A stretch of DNA of 64,000 nucleotides from Halictus rubicundus (GCF_050948215.1 NW_027488625.1:558001-622000), one strand, 5' to 3'; shown: positions 1-10,850, counted from the first letter of the stretch. Notes: generated from the letters alone by a model not told the origin. Numbers and translations: made by a program.

Positions 1-34
1 ATTCAAATTCAAATTCAAATTCAAATTCAAATTC
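1..34. repeat. (ATTCAA)n microsatellite
   Basis: Five to six perfect tandem copies of a six-base AT-rich unit start the window. Similar AATTC/AATTA-type simple repeats recur at 4661-4817 and 48235-48330. The array may continue upstream of the window edge. Confidence 0.9.
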
Positions 35-237
35 TGTTGGATGATTAGCAATAATAATGCAACTGCCATGTTACGTATGAAGACGTTCTCCATATTCATT
101 TCGACTAGAAATTCTAATCTCTTTTTCTGAGAACGAAAAGCGTCCCAACAGGCTCCCTTTTATTAACACAAGATACTGTATGCCTTCTTTATATCAAAAT
201 CTCTAGACACTCCCTTCTGGCATCCGTTAATTAATAT

Positions 238-533
238 TGTAACAGACCTGGCTGCGCCAGGCCTGTTCCTGACCGCACGCGCCCGAATCCGAGCCCCCGA
301 ACACGACCGACGGATACCGAGCTCCGCCGGTACCCGCGAGCGCCCCCGCGAGCCCCGCATCACCGAACCGATCTTGGCGGGAACCGGAACCCGCCATGAT
401 GCGACACTGGCGCGCCGGATGCGTGACGACACCGGAAAAGCCAGCCGCGAACCGTACCGCACCGCACCCCCTCGCCCGGCAAGACGAGAGAGACGAACCG
501 GAAAACGGTCTCTTGGGTTTTCCGCCGTCATAG
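238..533 (+). repeat. Truncated 5' LTR of GC-rich element
   Basis: These 296 bases match the first 296 bases of the 3' LTR (2545-2840) with only a few substitutions. Similarity stops abruptly at the shared CATAG, where the integrase remnant begins. The break marks one end of the internal deletion. Confidence 0.85.
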
Positions 534-1107
534 CCAGATTCGCCATCAACACGGCGTGGCACGAGTCCACAGGGTACAGCCCGGCGTACCTCAATCAGGG
601 ACGAGAACTTCGGCCACCAGGATCAACCACCACGGAAGGAGCCGCAGCCCCGCCGCAGCAGCGGTGGAAGAACCTCCGAGAGGCCCAGGAACTGGCCCGA
701 GTACACCTGGCCCGGGCGTTTGACCGACAGGCCAAATACTACAACCTGCCCGTCGAGGTTGGAGGCCTGCCCTGGGGGACACCGTCTGGAAGAGGGAGCA
801 CACGCTGTCCAACAAGGAAGAAGGCGTCGCCGCCAAACTCGCGCCGAAATTCAGCGGCCCGTATACCGTCGAGCGCGTCGTATCACCGGTCATCGTGGAC
901 CTGCGCGACCGGACCAAGCGATGGCTGCGCCACATCCATGTCCGGGACCTCAAGCCCGCAGCCGGCCCTGCTGACGACCCCGACCACGCCCGGAGGAAAG
1001 CGCCGCGCGCGGGCGCCGCTCCTCCCTCGCGGGACCCCCTCGACCACCCACGCCCGCCCCCGCGGACAACCCGGTTCCCAGGCGTCGAGGCCGCCCCCGG
1101 AAATTAA
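534..1107 (+). pseudogene. Integrase C-terminal remnant of GC-rich Gypsy-like element
   Basis: Translation gives the end of a Gypsy integrase. The motif NTAWHESTGYSPAYL is the usual segment after the catalytic core, followed by a helical RQAKYYN stretch. After a frameshift near 760 comes a GPY/F-type module (KFSGPYTVERV, then VIVDLRD) and the usual VRDLKP ending near 957. The reading frame is broken between about 755 and 775. The catalytic DDE residues are absent, having been lost in the deletion that fused this part to the 5' LTR. It is non-functional. Confidence 0.75.
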
Positions 1108-1301
1108 CCGCCCCCGTTCATTTCTGCTCAGGCCACCCAGGACACCACGGCATGGAGGGCCGTAGGGGCCTCGCCGACCGGCTCCGCGAGCTCTAGCTCG
1201 CCGCCGACCCGCCGACCACCGGGGAACGCCGCCGCAGCGACGACCCGACGACCCCGGCCGTCGACCCACCCGCCTAGGAACCGACCTCACGGGACGGCCC
1301 A

Positions 1302-2288
1302 GTGTTGAGGAACTGGGACTCCCTCACCACCCTGGCGTCGGTGCCCGACGAGCCGCCGCCGGCGGCGTACTGGCTGGGTCAGAGCCCCTGGCCCCGGCTC
1401 ACCACCCCGCCCAGCTCCCCGGGCTGGTGGACCCCGACGCCGTCGCCGCCGCCGCACAGCAACCGGAGCACCCGCCGCCGCAGGCCGAGGAGCAGGCGCC
1501 GAGCAGATCGCGACGAGCGCCAGACAGCCAGTTTCAGCCACTGGTCGGACCCCCTCCCGCCGGAGGCCCTGTGGAGGCCAGTGGAGCCAGGCCCCGTCGA
1601 GACGCAACCCGCCCCCGCCGTCGCGGCCTGGGCTGTCACGGAACCGCCCCCGCCGGAGCAGATCCGGCGCCCGGTACCGGCACCGAGACGCCGACCGATG
1701 GCCGCCACCACGACCCCCGCCACGCAGACGACCGGGAGTCAAACAGAGGACGCCCCGCCGACCCCGACACGCACCGCAGCTACGCCAGCCCGGACCCGGG
1801 AAACCCCGAGGCCGCCCCAGGGACCCACGACCCGGCGCCGCCAGGCGAGACCAACGGGGGCGGCGGAAGGAGTGACGCCCCCCAACGGGGGATACCCGGT
1901 CCGCGACGCGGACCGCCCCCATATACGGTGGGATCCGATCCCCTTCCAGGGACCACTCCCCACGTTCCCGAGCGCATGGTTTCAGCTGCCGACGGGACGA
2001 CAGGCCGAGGTGCCGCTGCGGCTAATCGCGCGAGGCCGCGCCTATGTGACGGTACCGCCCGGGTTCGAGCGCTGGCGGCTGATGTTCGGGAGTGATGGCC
2101 GCCTGACTCGCTGCGTCCGCCGCCCGCCGGCCGTCCGGATACCGGCCGAACCAGCCCCACCACGCCGTCGACGCCAACCAGGACGCGGCCACGACAGTGA
2201 GTGCGGTGCGCGAGGACGTGGCCCCACGGGGCACCCGCGACTTCACCCCGGCGGGGGTGAATGGACGCCATACCCTAGGCTAAGTTAG
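1302..2288 (+). CDS. Uncharacterised ORF in 3' part of GC-rich element
   Basis: An open frame of about 328 codons lies between the integrase remnant and the 3' LTR. It is rich in Pro, Arg, Thr and Ala for its first two thirds. A more protein-like segment (from HIRWDPIPFQG near 1916 through VTVPPGFERW near 2065) follows. I recognise no family. Long open frames occur by chance in such GC-rich DNA, and other frames are also open here, so coding status is uncertain. If real, it would sit where some Gypsy elements carry a third ORF after pol. Confidence 0.3.
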   Translation: MLRNWDSLTTLASVPDEPPPAAYWLGQSPWPRLTTPPSSPGWWTPTPSPPPHSNRSTRRRRPRSRRRADRDERQTASFSHWSDPLPPEALWRPVEPGPVETQPAPAVAAWAVTEPPPPEQIRRPVPAPRRRPMAATTTPATQTTGSQTEDAPPTPTRTAATPARTRETPRPPQGPTTRRRQARPTGAAEGVTPPNGGYPVRDADRPHIRWDPIPFQGPLPTFPSAWFQLPTGRQAEVPLRLIARGRAYVTVPPGFERWRLMFGSDGRLTRCVRRPPAVRIPAEPAPPRRRRQPGRGHDSECGARGRGPTGHPRLHPGGGEWTPYPRLS

Positions 2289-2324
2289 GTTAAGTCATGT
2301 GTGGTGTGCATAGTTTATGTTAGT

Positions 2325-2461
2325 GTTAAGTGTACAGTTCGCGTAGGCTAAGCTAGCAGTAAGTGTACAGCTCCTCGTAGATTAAGATAGGTTAAGTGTA
2401 CAGATCCGCGTAGACCAAGTCCGTTAGGTTAAGTGTACAGCCCCGCGTTAGGATAAGTTAG
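2325..2461 (+). repeat. Tandem repeat of about 34 bp before the 3' LTR
   Basis: Four imperfect units each contain GTTAAGTGTACAG or a close variant followed by a CGCGTAG-like stretch and TAAG. They lie in the untranslated part between the last ORF and the polypurine tract. Confidence 0.7.
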
Positions 2462-2531
2462 GGTAAGCTTAGCACGTAAGACCCCGTCCTGCCGAAGTAA
2501 AAAGACTGTCTCGCGCTCGCCGCCGCGACGT

Positions 2532-2544
2532 AAGGGGGGGGGGG
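2532..2544 (+). promoter_or_regulatory. Polypurine tract of GC-rich element
   Basis: An uninterrupted AA plus G-run ends exactly at the first base of the 3' LTR (TGTAAC at 2545). This is the position of the second-strand primer in LTR retrotransposons and fixes the start of the 3' LTR. Confidence 0.7.
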
Positions 2545-3477
2545 TGTAACAGACCTGGCTGCGCCAGGCCTGTTCCTGACCGCACGCGCCCGAATCCGAG
2601 CCCCCGAACACGACCGACGGATACCGAGCTCCGCCGGTACCCGCGAGCGCCCCCGCGAGCCCCGCATCACCGAACCGATCTTGGCGGGAACCGGAACCCG
2701 CCATGATGCGACACCGGCGCGCCGGATGCGTGACGACACCGGAAAAGCCGGCCGCGAACCGTACCGCACCGCACCCCCTCGCCCGGCAAGACGAGAGAGA
2801 CGAACCGGAAAACGGTCTCTTGGGTTTTCCGCCGTCATAGCGATCAGTCGGATGATCGAACCGTATTCCCCAGCCGCCGATATCGACCGCCCGGATACGC
2901 TCGAACCCGCGCTGTTCCGACGCCGAGAAACCGCCCGCCGATTCTCGCGGAGTACTATTTTACCCGCGGGTCTTATAACCGCGAGTGTGCCGAGTTATTC
3001 GCGACCCGCGAACACCGATCTACGCCGCAGCGTGCCAGACCACCTGGAGAGCCGCCCCGAACGCCGAGCGATCGAGGACCGGACCCAGGGTAAGTACCTT
3101 ACTTTCCCGTTAACCCGATACCTCCGCTTCCGCCCACACACCCACGGAGAGCGAACCACCCGCAGCCGGCGCCTCGCCGGCCGTCCTGGGGCACGGGCTC
3201 TCCGCCCGCCGAAATTACCCTGGTCCGGATACGCCGCCGCGTACGGCCCCGACCCCGCCGTAACCTGAGGCACGAACCGCGACCGCCGACCGCCGGAACG
3301 CGAAGCCGGGACAGTGACGAACATTTGGAATACTCGTGTCGTTAACCACCCGTGCCCGACCGTCCGCGTCCCGCCGTAACCCTCGCGTTATCTTGCGAGA
3401 ACCCTGGCACGGCGAGCCAAATCCGGCCGCGAGGAATTCCGTTGTTACGAGATCCGCCGGGAAACGGACTCGTTACA
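2545..3477 (+). repeat. Complete 3' LTR of GC-rich element (about 933 bp)
   Basis: It runs from TGTAAC after the purine tract to GTTACA before the ATAT target duplication. Only its first 296 bases have a partner at the 5' end. The rest shows the full LTR length lost from the other side. Confidence 0.8.
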
Positions 3478-3629
3478 ATATTCTGATAAGAAATAGCCCG
3501 GATAACCTTCATTAACCACTTTTTCCAAAATCTAACTGAGGCCAGCTTTTCATTAGAAATGACAAAAAATGTGACTGTGACCCTACGTGACATTAAATCT
3601 TAAACAGAGTACCCCTTTCATTTTCAAGG

Positions 3630-3637
3630 TATATAAA
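3630..3637 (+). promoter_or_regulatory. TATA box of family A LTR
   Basis: TATATAAA with an initiator-like TTCAGTTGAGA about 30 bases downstream. The same arrangement is kept in copy A2 (40817-40824) and copy A3 (43354-43361), which supports a conserved LTR promoter read on the + strand. Confidence 0.6.
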
Positions 3638-4125
3638 CCCGTTCATTTTCATCCTCTTCGGTTCAGTTGAGATTCAGAAACGGTTCCGTAACGTTATAGT
3701 AATCGTGCAGTCACGTCGCGTTACAGAGTCAAGTCTAGTGAGATCGGGTTAAAGTCCCTTTCGAATCAATTCATAACCTTATAGATTCCGTTAGTTCGGT
3801 ATATATTCTATTTGGCATTCAACAATCGCCATCTAACCCCGCATTGCCAGTGCGTCAACACCGTGCAACATAGGTAAACAATTCCTCTAATTGTACATTT
3901 ATTATATTCATTCGCGACACAAACAACAACACTTGTAATAATTTCAATTCAGAATAAATTGTCTTGTTTGTTAACTCGCGTATCCTTAATTATTGCCTAA
4001 AATCCTAATATAATAATTGAACGTTCCCACACGATACAATCTAACCGCTCGGATTGTATCAATTAAATTATATAGAAGTTACGAGGCTTACTAATCTTAG
4101 ATTCAATTCAACGAAGATTTTTCCA

Positions 4126-4257
4126 ACCTAGTGGCTCCTCGATTACGCATTGAGTGCGTCCACGAAATTATACCATCCTAGGCGGATCCCCGATTTCGCA
4201 TTGGGTTCTTCCGTATCCTAGCAGCTCCCTGATTTCGCATCAGGTGCGTCCGCGTAC
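4126..4257 (+). repeat. Hairpin minisatellite in LTR A1 (3 units)
   Basis: Three units each start CCTAG and hold a small inverted repeat around a five-base loop, usually TTCGC. The stems are CTCGAT/ATTGAG (loop here TACGC), CCCGAT/ATTGGG and CCTGAT/ATCAGG. Copy A2 has about eight such units and copy A3 none. Confidence 0.8.
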
Positions 4258-4344
4258 CTAACTAACAATTGAAACCATATTCCTGGGGTAAAAATCCCCT
4301 CGCCGGCCTCTCGCGTCGCTCATAGCCCTGGCTCGTAACAGCCA

Positions 4345-4890
4345 AAAGAGCAAAAATAAATTACGTTGTCCATGAGAAACACTGTAGCTTTCTCTGCCTT
4401 AGAATAACAGACCAGATGTCATCGGGCCCATAGGCCTGGTATTTGTCGTACCCGAGGACCAGAGCAATAAACGATGCAGGCCTGGGTTTTTCCCTTATTT
4501 CAAGTGGACGAAAGATTTCTCTTTCGCCCCTGCTTTTTCTTTTCTTCACTTCGAGTCCGTTAGCCGAACTTGTTACATCGTCCTTCCGCGCTGTTTAATA
4601 AAACAGCTATAGAAAGAATTCTCCAGTGAAGTCGATTATTTAAATACCCAATCCTAATAAATTCAAATTCAAATTCAAATTAAAATTCAAATTACAATTA
4701 CAATTAAAATTACAATTCAAATTACAATTCAAATTACAATTAAAATTGCAATTAAAATTAAAATCAAAATCAGAATGAAAATTACAGTTACAACTAATAT
4801 TAAAATTAAACTTAAAATAACTTATTAGTAACGTTTATGCGGTCGGACGCCCTCTTCAGCCATAATTGTATTGACGTTTCTGAATCTCTC
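4345..4890. other. Non-coding stretch downstream of the DUF4806-type gene
   Basis: No gene was recognised. A 62-codon frame on the - strand (4361-4549) has no recognisable features. The right half becomes simple AT-rich repeat from about 4661. Confidence 0.5.
4661..4817. repeat. Degenerate AAATTC/AAATTA simple repeat
   Basis: Short AT-rich units repeat imperfectly. A similar array (48235-48330) abuts the exon 1 copy at 48355, so this sequence type accompanies two of the DUF4806-type copies. Confidence 0.8.
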
Positions 4891-6239
4891 TTACTGCCGT
4901 GGATATTGGCCCTTTCTGCAGCACCTTGAATAAGAATTTCTTTTTTTAGTGATTTGCATACGAATCATCGTTATTATGGTAACACCAAAGTAAGGGTAAT
5001 AATTACACATTACGATCTCCGCGATCTTGGAGCAGTGGAAGGGCTTCTTCCCTTTCCTCCCCATCCAACTGTACTGCAGAGCAACTTCATTGGTTAGGAG
5101 GGTCGTCAGTACTCTCTTCACGAAGGAATACAAATTGTCTCCTCCTATTTTAGACATTTCCGTAACCTAAAATAAAATTTTATTAATAGGACATTCTGTT
5201 AACTAAATGAAAATGAAAGATCAATTACTATTAGTTTATTTATTACATCTGTAAATTGTACTTACTCCATAATCAAATTCCTTCGGATTGCTTAGAACTT
5301 CTTGAAGCAACGTTACCTCTTCTAACGATTTTAGCGGGAATTTTAAATTCGGGAATTTGTTGAGAAACGACACGCTGCGTGATCCTCCTGCGTTATTGAT
5401 GTGTGTTGTCTCCTTCAGTGCTCGCACCTCTGCTAATATTTCTGTGAGCAGAACTATCGTTAAATGGTTCCCCTTGCAGCAGTTATTTTCCGTTTGCTCT
5501 CCTATTAATTGTTTGTTAGATATTATATTTTTTAAAGTGAACTTATTTATCTCTAAAATATTTTTCTTAACTTACCAATACTACACTGCTTATCGTAATG
5601 TATCTCATCCTCTTACCCCTCTCCCTGCGATTCCTCGCCAACAGAGTGCGAACAAGTGGCTGAAAAGAAAATATATTTTGATTAAAAAGATATACTAATT
5701 ACAGAACCAGAATGATTTATAACTATGAATGTAATATATAATGTTTTATCGAGTGCTTCCTTTTGAATTGACATACCTATGTTCCTCTGTTTTTTCAAAT
5801 CTGGAGCAGGGTAGAAAACTGCTGCCTTGTCAGAGGAGGTACTGTCTTCTAATGTAAACGCTGGCCTCTTTCTTCTCTCCAATGGTGACTCTGCCTCCGA
5901 TTGCAGATCGCTCGTCTCCTCTGCGGCCTTTGCCCTGTTTCTGGCCTTCATGTAGTCATCTAGAAGCATTAAACGAAAACGTTACAAGCGTTATTATTTC
6001 AATTGTACATTTAGAGTGTATAATAATTGTAACTTACCGAAAGTGCTGTTTCTAAAAATCTTGACCTTGTACTTGGTCCATAAATTGTTACTGGCCTCCA
6101 TTTTTTTGATTGCGGTCATGAAACGACCCCGTTGCAGTGGTGGCCAGTAACAATTTTCGCCCTCTAACCACTTTGTTGGCACTGCCTCCACGCTGCCATC
6201 TTCGATGAACTGAACCACCGTCCATGTTGCAGTTTCCAT
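4891..6239 (-). CDS. DUF4806-type protein, four coding exons
   Basis: Coding exons on the - strand are 6239-6038, 5959-5777, 5501-5266 and 5166-4891 (stop TAA). All introns have GT...AG ends and the phases match, giving about 298 residues without a stop. The N-terminus (TWTVVQFIEDGSVEAVP, then CYWPP and KKMEASNNLW) resembles the start of many insect DUF4806 proteins. The last two exons match the DUF4806 domain as I know it: FPLKSLEEVTLLQEVL, then KIGGDN, a VKRVL helix and YSWMGRKGKKPF. Function of the domain is unknown to me. The start is the ATG 11 bases after a splice acceptor (exon begins 6250). Two partial copies at 42541-44245 and 48355-48556 show that the gene type has spread. Confidence 0.75.
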
Positions 6240-6318
6240 TGTTTACTTGCCTAGAATTTAAAAATACAGTCAAAATTTCTGTGGCATGGTTTATAAGAAA
6301 ACATACTAATTTAAACAT

Positions 6319-6571
6319 GTCGTACTTGGAGGCTTGTTATTGTAAGCCGAGATCCTGTTTAGGCGTCCGGTGCGATACGGGACTGTGTCAGGGCACTTAG
6401 GACATAGGCCCGATGGCGGGCCATAAAAATGGGAAAATTCCCATCGCCGACGAGAATTGTGCCTGCAGTCAGTCACAGCCGAAGCTTTGAATGATACGGA
6501 CCTTTCTTCCTTCACTGTAGTTTTATATACCAACGACCGCTCCGCCTTTAGCTAGATTTAAGATTCCTACA
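6319..6571. other. 253-bp insertion flanked by AAACAT in intron 1
   Basis: The copy at 42541-44245 lacks this segment and has a single AAACAT, whereas here AAACAT occurs at both 6313-6318 and 6572-6577. This is the pattern of an insertion with a 6-bp target duplication, or of a deletion between short repeats in the other copy. The segment has no obvious terminal inverted repeat or poly(A). Confidence 0.55.
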
Positions 6572-6692
6572 AAACATTAATTAAAGAGATATATACGAAA
6601 ATTAAGAGAAGTTATATCAATGTAACAAATATAGCGGAAGAACATAAGCAGAAACACTAACGATAACAAATAGTAGCAATAAAAATACTTAC

Positions 6693-7040
6693 TTGTCTGA
6701 ATATTACAAGAATGACGATGTGGAATTATGTTGTTCTCACTTCACACACTTGCTCCTGCTCCCAGATCGATTCACTCGCAAAATTACTTAAAGTGCCGAA
6801 TACGTCTCCGGATGGTTCCACGATAAGTAATGAGAAGTCACTCACGCTCACTAGAAGACACCCTCGCACATCCCCACTCCGCGGCCATATCCCTTAAGAA
6901 CAAGGTATCGTCCACAGTAAAGACCCCTAACTTTCTAAACATGTGTCAACGAAAGCTCCCCATCGGGTGTGAGTACAACCTCAAGTTGCCAGCCATCGCA
7001 CAGTGGCGAATTCGGTCGAGTTCGTGGCCAAAATTCGAAA
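6693..7040 (-). other. Probable 5' untranslated exon of the DUF4806-type gene
   Basis: On the - strand the segment ends in a GTAAGTATT donor at 6692, and the intron runs to the acceptor before 6250. The same segment with the same donor precedes the copy at 42541-44245 (donor at 42884), and similarity between copies stops at about 7040 and 42541. A short upstream frame starting with MFRKLGVFTVDD is open for 71 codons in the other copy but interrupted here, so it is unlikely to be a conserved product. Confidence 0.55.
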
Positions 7041-9915
7041 ACGTTGTAATCAAATTACAAATTAATTACGTGAAAACTCTTTTCCTGGGCACATTTGATT
7101 CGAAATGAAAATACGAAATAACCTATTTGGAACAATTCATTTCGCACCGTTGTTTTCAATATTGTTGGTTGAAAATCAAAATTATGTATTTTACTTAAAA
7201 TTCGACGAAAGAAATGATCCCCAGACTCAAACCTGATCAACAAGTCATCTCATATAATTTCGAAGAACAATTTTAAAATGATCCCAAACAAATAAAATAA
7301 AACAACGTGTTATTTTAAATAATTTTTCAAATAATATCATTTCAGAAGTTCCGAGGTCTGAACTGAATATAGATGAACTCTTTCATTATGAAACTTTTAG
7401 AAAACGCATTTGAAACGAATATTGAAATTCATGGAATTCAAGAATAATCATTCTGGAAATATTGGTCCACTCTAATACATTTTTAAAATACCATGAATGT
7501 TTTACTGAATTTGCTGTAATACTTTCACAGAAAAGAAGAGAACAGTTTTTAACTTTAAAATAACTTTATTTACATTAAAATAACTTTAAAGCTGTATCTT
7601 GATCATTCAGCTTATACATAATTATGTTTGGACAAAATGACTATATTCCATTCCTAAGTAATTTATGTTTTCATATCAGGATGCACGGAGTATTTTCAAT
7701 TTCAATAATAAATATTTTCATCTCTCGAAACGTATTCATTCTGCGATACAGATTTGCTGCATAAAACAATCAAGCAGTTTCATGTAATACCACCTGAACG
7801 GCGTGTAACATTGTGTTCTCATTATATAATTTATAAATTATTTTGTGACATATCATCCGCAATCCGCAATCTATTAATCACTTATAGGGTTGTTATGAAA
7901 AAAAAAAACAGTTTCATTTTATAAGCAAGGAAGAGGGAAAGAAAATGAAATTGATTTTCGTTCGCTGTAGAGATATTGCTAGTTTATAGAAAACTATGAA
8001 TTCTGAAGAAACATTCTAAGTTTATACTACGGTCACGATTTTTATCAGCTTATATGTATATCCCTCCGGGTGGTATGGCCATTTTCTTCTTCTCAAAGTT
8101 TGTTGTCTTTTTTTTTACTTTTTTAGCTTTGATAGAAAACTTATTGTTTTTTAACATACGAATTGTCGAAAATGTTAAAATACCATATATCTTGAAAGGC
8201 AAATAATGACAGAAAGTCTGGTATTATTTTTAAATATGTTATCAATGAATATATCAGTTTAACACAATTTTTCATAGCATTTTCATCTGAACTATCCTCT
8301 TCCCCCCATTTCTTTTCAACATAATTATATGGTTTTCAGTAATGTAAATGTGGTTCCACTTTCTACACTTTCCTTGTTATATGAAAAGTGGTGTTGAAAT
8401 ACTTAATAATACTTTTTCTAATAATAATTCTATATCGAGCAAGCTCTTCACCAAAGACACATTTTTTCTCGTTTGATATCAAAAAATAGAAAGACGTGGA
8501 TAATTTAATATCAGGTACTTTTTGCAACCATTAGATATTCAAGTACTGCAAATAGAACTGTGCATCATCATTAGGTTGACATTTTTATGCATTTCTTGCT
8601 CATAAAAGTCGCCTAAAGAGAATAAGATAAGGAGCTTCGTAGAGTTATCCTCTTTTACGTTCTTCTTCATCCGCAACCATTGATACTGGAAATTCTTAAT
8701 TTCGCCTTAGATTTGCAACTGTTGCCAATGAAAATGCAAATTCATATAAAAATTGGTAACAGTGCCAATGTTACGCATTTATGACAACAAATGGGTAACT
8801 GCAATTTGAAATTACTATTAGTGTAAATCTTTCTGTAGCTTTTTCATGCAAAATGCACATTTCAAATTTTCGTTATGAGCACAAATAAAACAGATAAAAA
8901 TCGTGACCTCCACTTTTTTCATCAAAATTCCGAGCAACAGCAATTTCAAAAAACTAATCCTTCTAACATCTCAAAAAAAAAAGAGAAAATTCAAATCGTT
9001 CGGTCCAATTTTTGAAAAAGTTATTAACTCTGAAGCCTCCCGTTTGAATATAGAAGCATGTGAATGGGTTTCCGTTGAATGAAGCATTGAATAAAAATTC
9101 GATATCGTCGCATAGGATAATTGTTATAATACCTTGTCGGCGTGACAATGCCAAAACAGAACAGATTTTCCAATTGATTGGCAACAGTTGAACAGTTTAC
9201 GGCGCTGTAGAATCGTTGCGACAATTTTGATCGGTTACGACACGATGTGTCTGTGTCGCTGAAATTCCACGGTACGAAAATACAATTTCGGCAGACAGGA
9301 TAGAAATCGAACAGGAAAATAGCCTTCACCAGAGTCTATTTCACGTGGGCCACATTCGGCAACGAACAAACGCATCGGCCCGCATACATTCTGCCTTTCT
9401 AGAGCAGGAGACGCCAAAGGTCAAGCTTCGTTTCTCTCGTGCGTCCCCCGCAATCCACGAGCGAAAAAATAATTTGCGCCCTGGTCAATGAAAATCCTGA
9501 TTCTCGGTGCTCACGATTAAACTGCGGATTTTTATGTGGATTTCATGATTTTTCTATTGAAGAAATGCACAAGCACTATGTCAAAACTAGTAGACGATTT
9601 TGCAAAAGAGTTCGTGTCCGATCCGAAAGTAAAACACAAGCGGCTACACGCTTTAAAATAATGTCTCAATACCATTCAATAAGCCAATGAACTCATTTTA
9701 CGTCCCGCTAATGAAAGCGATCAATTGTTCGTATGATAGAAATGGTGTTAATCCAACCGAAATTATTTTATGTTTTTTCTTTTTTATGTTTTCGACTATA
9801 AGAATCCACTTAATTAAGCGAAACGATCCTTATTAATCTGGTCACGACGTCGAACGGTTTCAACTTCCTTCCAGTAATTAATTAGAAGTTTGAAATTCAT
9901 TTTCTGATTTTCCAG
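7041..9915. other. AT-rich non-coding stretch before receptor exon
   Basis: No gene was supported; open frames are short and AT-biased. A phrase near 8995 (GTTCGGTCCAATTTTTGAA) recurs in altered form near 20188 and 36827 and looks like an old dispersed repeat. I looked for a receptor exon encoding transmembrane helix 1 and did not find one. Confidence 0.5.
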
Positions 9916-10030
9916 GCAGTTGCGGATCTGCTGCTCGGTATCTTCTGTATGCCCTTCACTCTACTTAGCCAGATTTTGAAGAATTTCATCTTTGGGATTA
10001 TGCTATGCAAACTTATATCGTACTTCCAGG
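9916..10030 (+). CDS. CCK/sulfakinin-type receptor, exon with TM2 and start of TM3
   Basis: Acceptor TTTTCCAG precedes the exon and donor GTACGT follows it. It encodes the second transmembrane helix (AVADLLLGIFCMPFTLL), the first extracellular loop (KNFIFG) and the conserved Cys that opens helix 3 (MLCKLISYFQ). The exon ends in phase 1 and joins in frame to 20274. This is the layout of class A peptide receptors, and the CMPFTL and KNFIFG pieces fit the cholecystokinin/sulfakinin group, which couples at the plasma membrane to Gq- or Gs-type signalling. A second AG four bases into the exon could serve as acceptor instead. The exon for the N-terminus and TM1 was not found in the window. Confidence 0.8.
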
Positions 10031-10389
10031 GTACGTATTGTTTAATTAAGTTCCATCCAACACGAACGACCCAGGTTCGGGGCCTATAATCTTCTGGGTT
10101 TTCGTGTCATTTCTACAAAACACATCTGCGCAATCTACATTTTATATAAATTATTAAAAGTTGAACTATCATCATTGTTGTGTATTCAACGATTACCGAT
10201 GACTAGGCTGCAGGTCTTCGTGCATTTACAGTACAAAATTTACCTTGTTTTTACAATAGGAAATTTTAGAGTCGACGAGGAAAATTTTCTCTGAATTCTG
10301 ACTTTCATAAAGTGACCTGTAAACATTCTGCATAAAGATTGGCAGTCTAGGTTCATAAAAATTGAAATTTTTCTACGTACCAGAGTATA

Positions 10390-10850
10390 TTAAATTATTG
10401 TACATACACAGGGGCGGCGGTGGTTCAGCCGAGAAGGGGGTGATTCTACATGAGAAAATGAGTGGAAGATATACAATAAAATTTTCTCATCCGAAGCTTC
10501 GTTTTCGAGAAAATCGAGTATGAAAATGCAGCGAACACGCGTTATTCGATGGGAAGCATCCTATGCCGGAATCATTCGTAACCCGTAACGGTGGGGATAA
10601 GCTCGAGCGACCATCAATACATTTTATTCCGACATACGACGTCGCTTTTTATTTCGAAATAAGAAAATCGCTGTCCCCTCTTCGTCTTCTTCATCCGAAG
10701 TACAGGAGTTCGAGAGTTGAACTCGATTTTCACGAGAACGAAGCCTCAAGTGAAGAAAATCTAATTTTTCATTTTCGATTTGTTTCTTCACGTAGAATCC
10801 TTTCTCGGTTTTACCACCGATACTGGGACACCCTGTACATTATTTGTTTC
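10390..10850. repeat. Degenerate inverted-repeat element ending in CACCCTGTA
   Basis: The right end reads GGGACACCCTGTAC and the left end contains a diverged complement with GGTGGT and GGGTGATTCTACATGAG, so the two ends pair imperfectly over about 60 bases. Interior pieces recur at 14820-14965 and 18770-18860. Similar CACCCTGTA tails occur near 15180 and 55210. Confidence 0.55.

Larger units (their letters stand above)
238..3477 (+). mobile_element. GC-rich Gypsy-like element with large internal deletion
   Basis: The element starts TGTAACAGACC and ends CTCGTTACA, and is flanked by ATAT (234-237 and 3478-3481). The empty site can be read in LTR copy A2 near 40660. Its first 296 bases (238-533) match 2545-2840 almost perfectly, so it is bounded by LTRs. 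The 5' LTR is joined directly to the C-terminal part of an integrase, so the rest of the 5' LTR, gag, protease, RT and most of integrase are missing. A purine tract abuts the 3' LTR. The whole element is strikingly GC-rich against its AT-rich surroundings. It cannot be autonomous. Confidence 0.85.
69..4340 (+). mobile_element. Solo LTR, family A, copy A1 (interrupted)
   Basis: The element begins TGTTACGTATG and ends CTCGTAACA, so its ends are short inverted repeats of the TG...CA type seen in LTRs. It is flanked by the 4-bp direct repeat GCCA (65-68 and 4341-4344), as expected for Gypsy-type integration. Two other copies in the window (40501-41752 and 42994-43947) share ends, body and TATA region, and no internal retroviral region lies beside any of them, so all are read as solo LTRs. 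This copy is split by the GC-rich element at 238-3477; removing it and one copy of the ATAT duplication leaves an LTR of about 1.03 kb. Confidence 0.85.

Noticed and set aside
2281..2461. TTAGGTTAAG strings as telomeric (TTAGG)n repeat
   Set aside because: The true period is about 34 bp and the motif is not a perfect TTAGG array.
5617..5659. A 43-base segment with good acceptor and donor between exons 2 and 3 of the DUF4806-type gene
   Set aside because: Including it puts exon 3 out of frame with an early stop; joining exon 2 directly to 5501 keeps the domain frame open.
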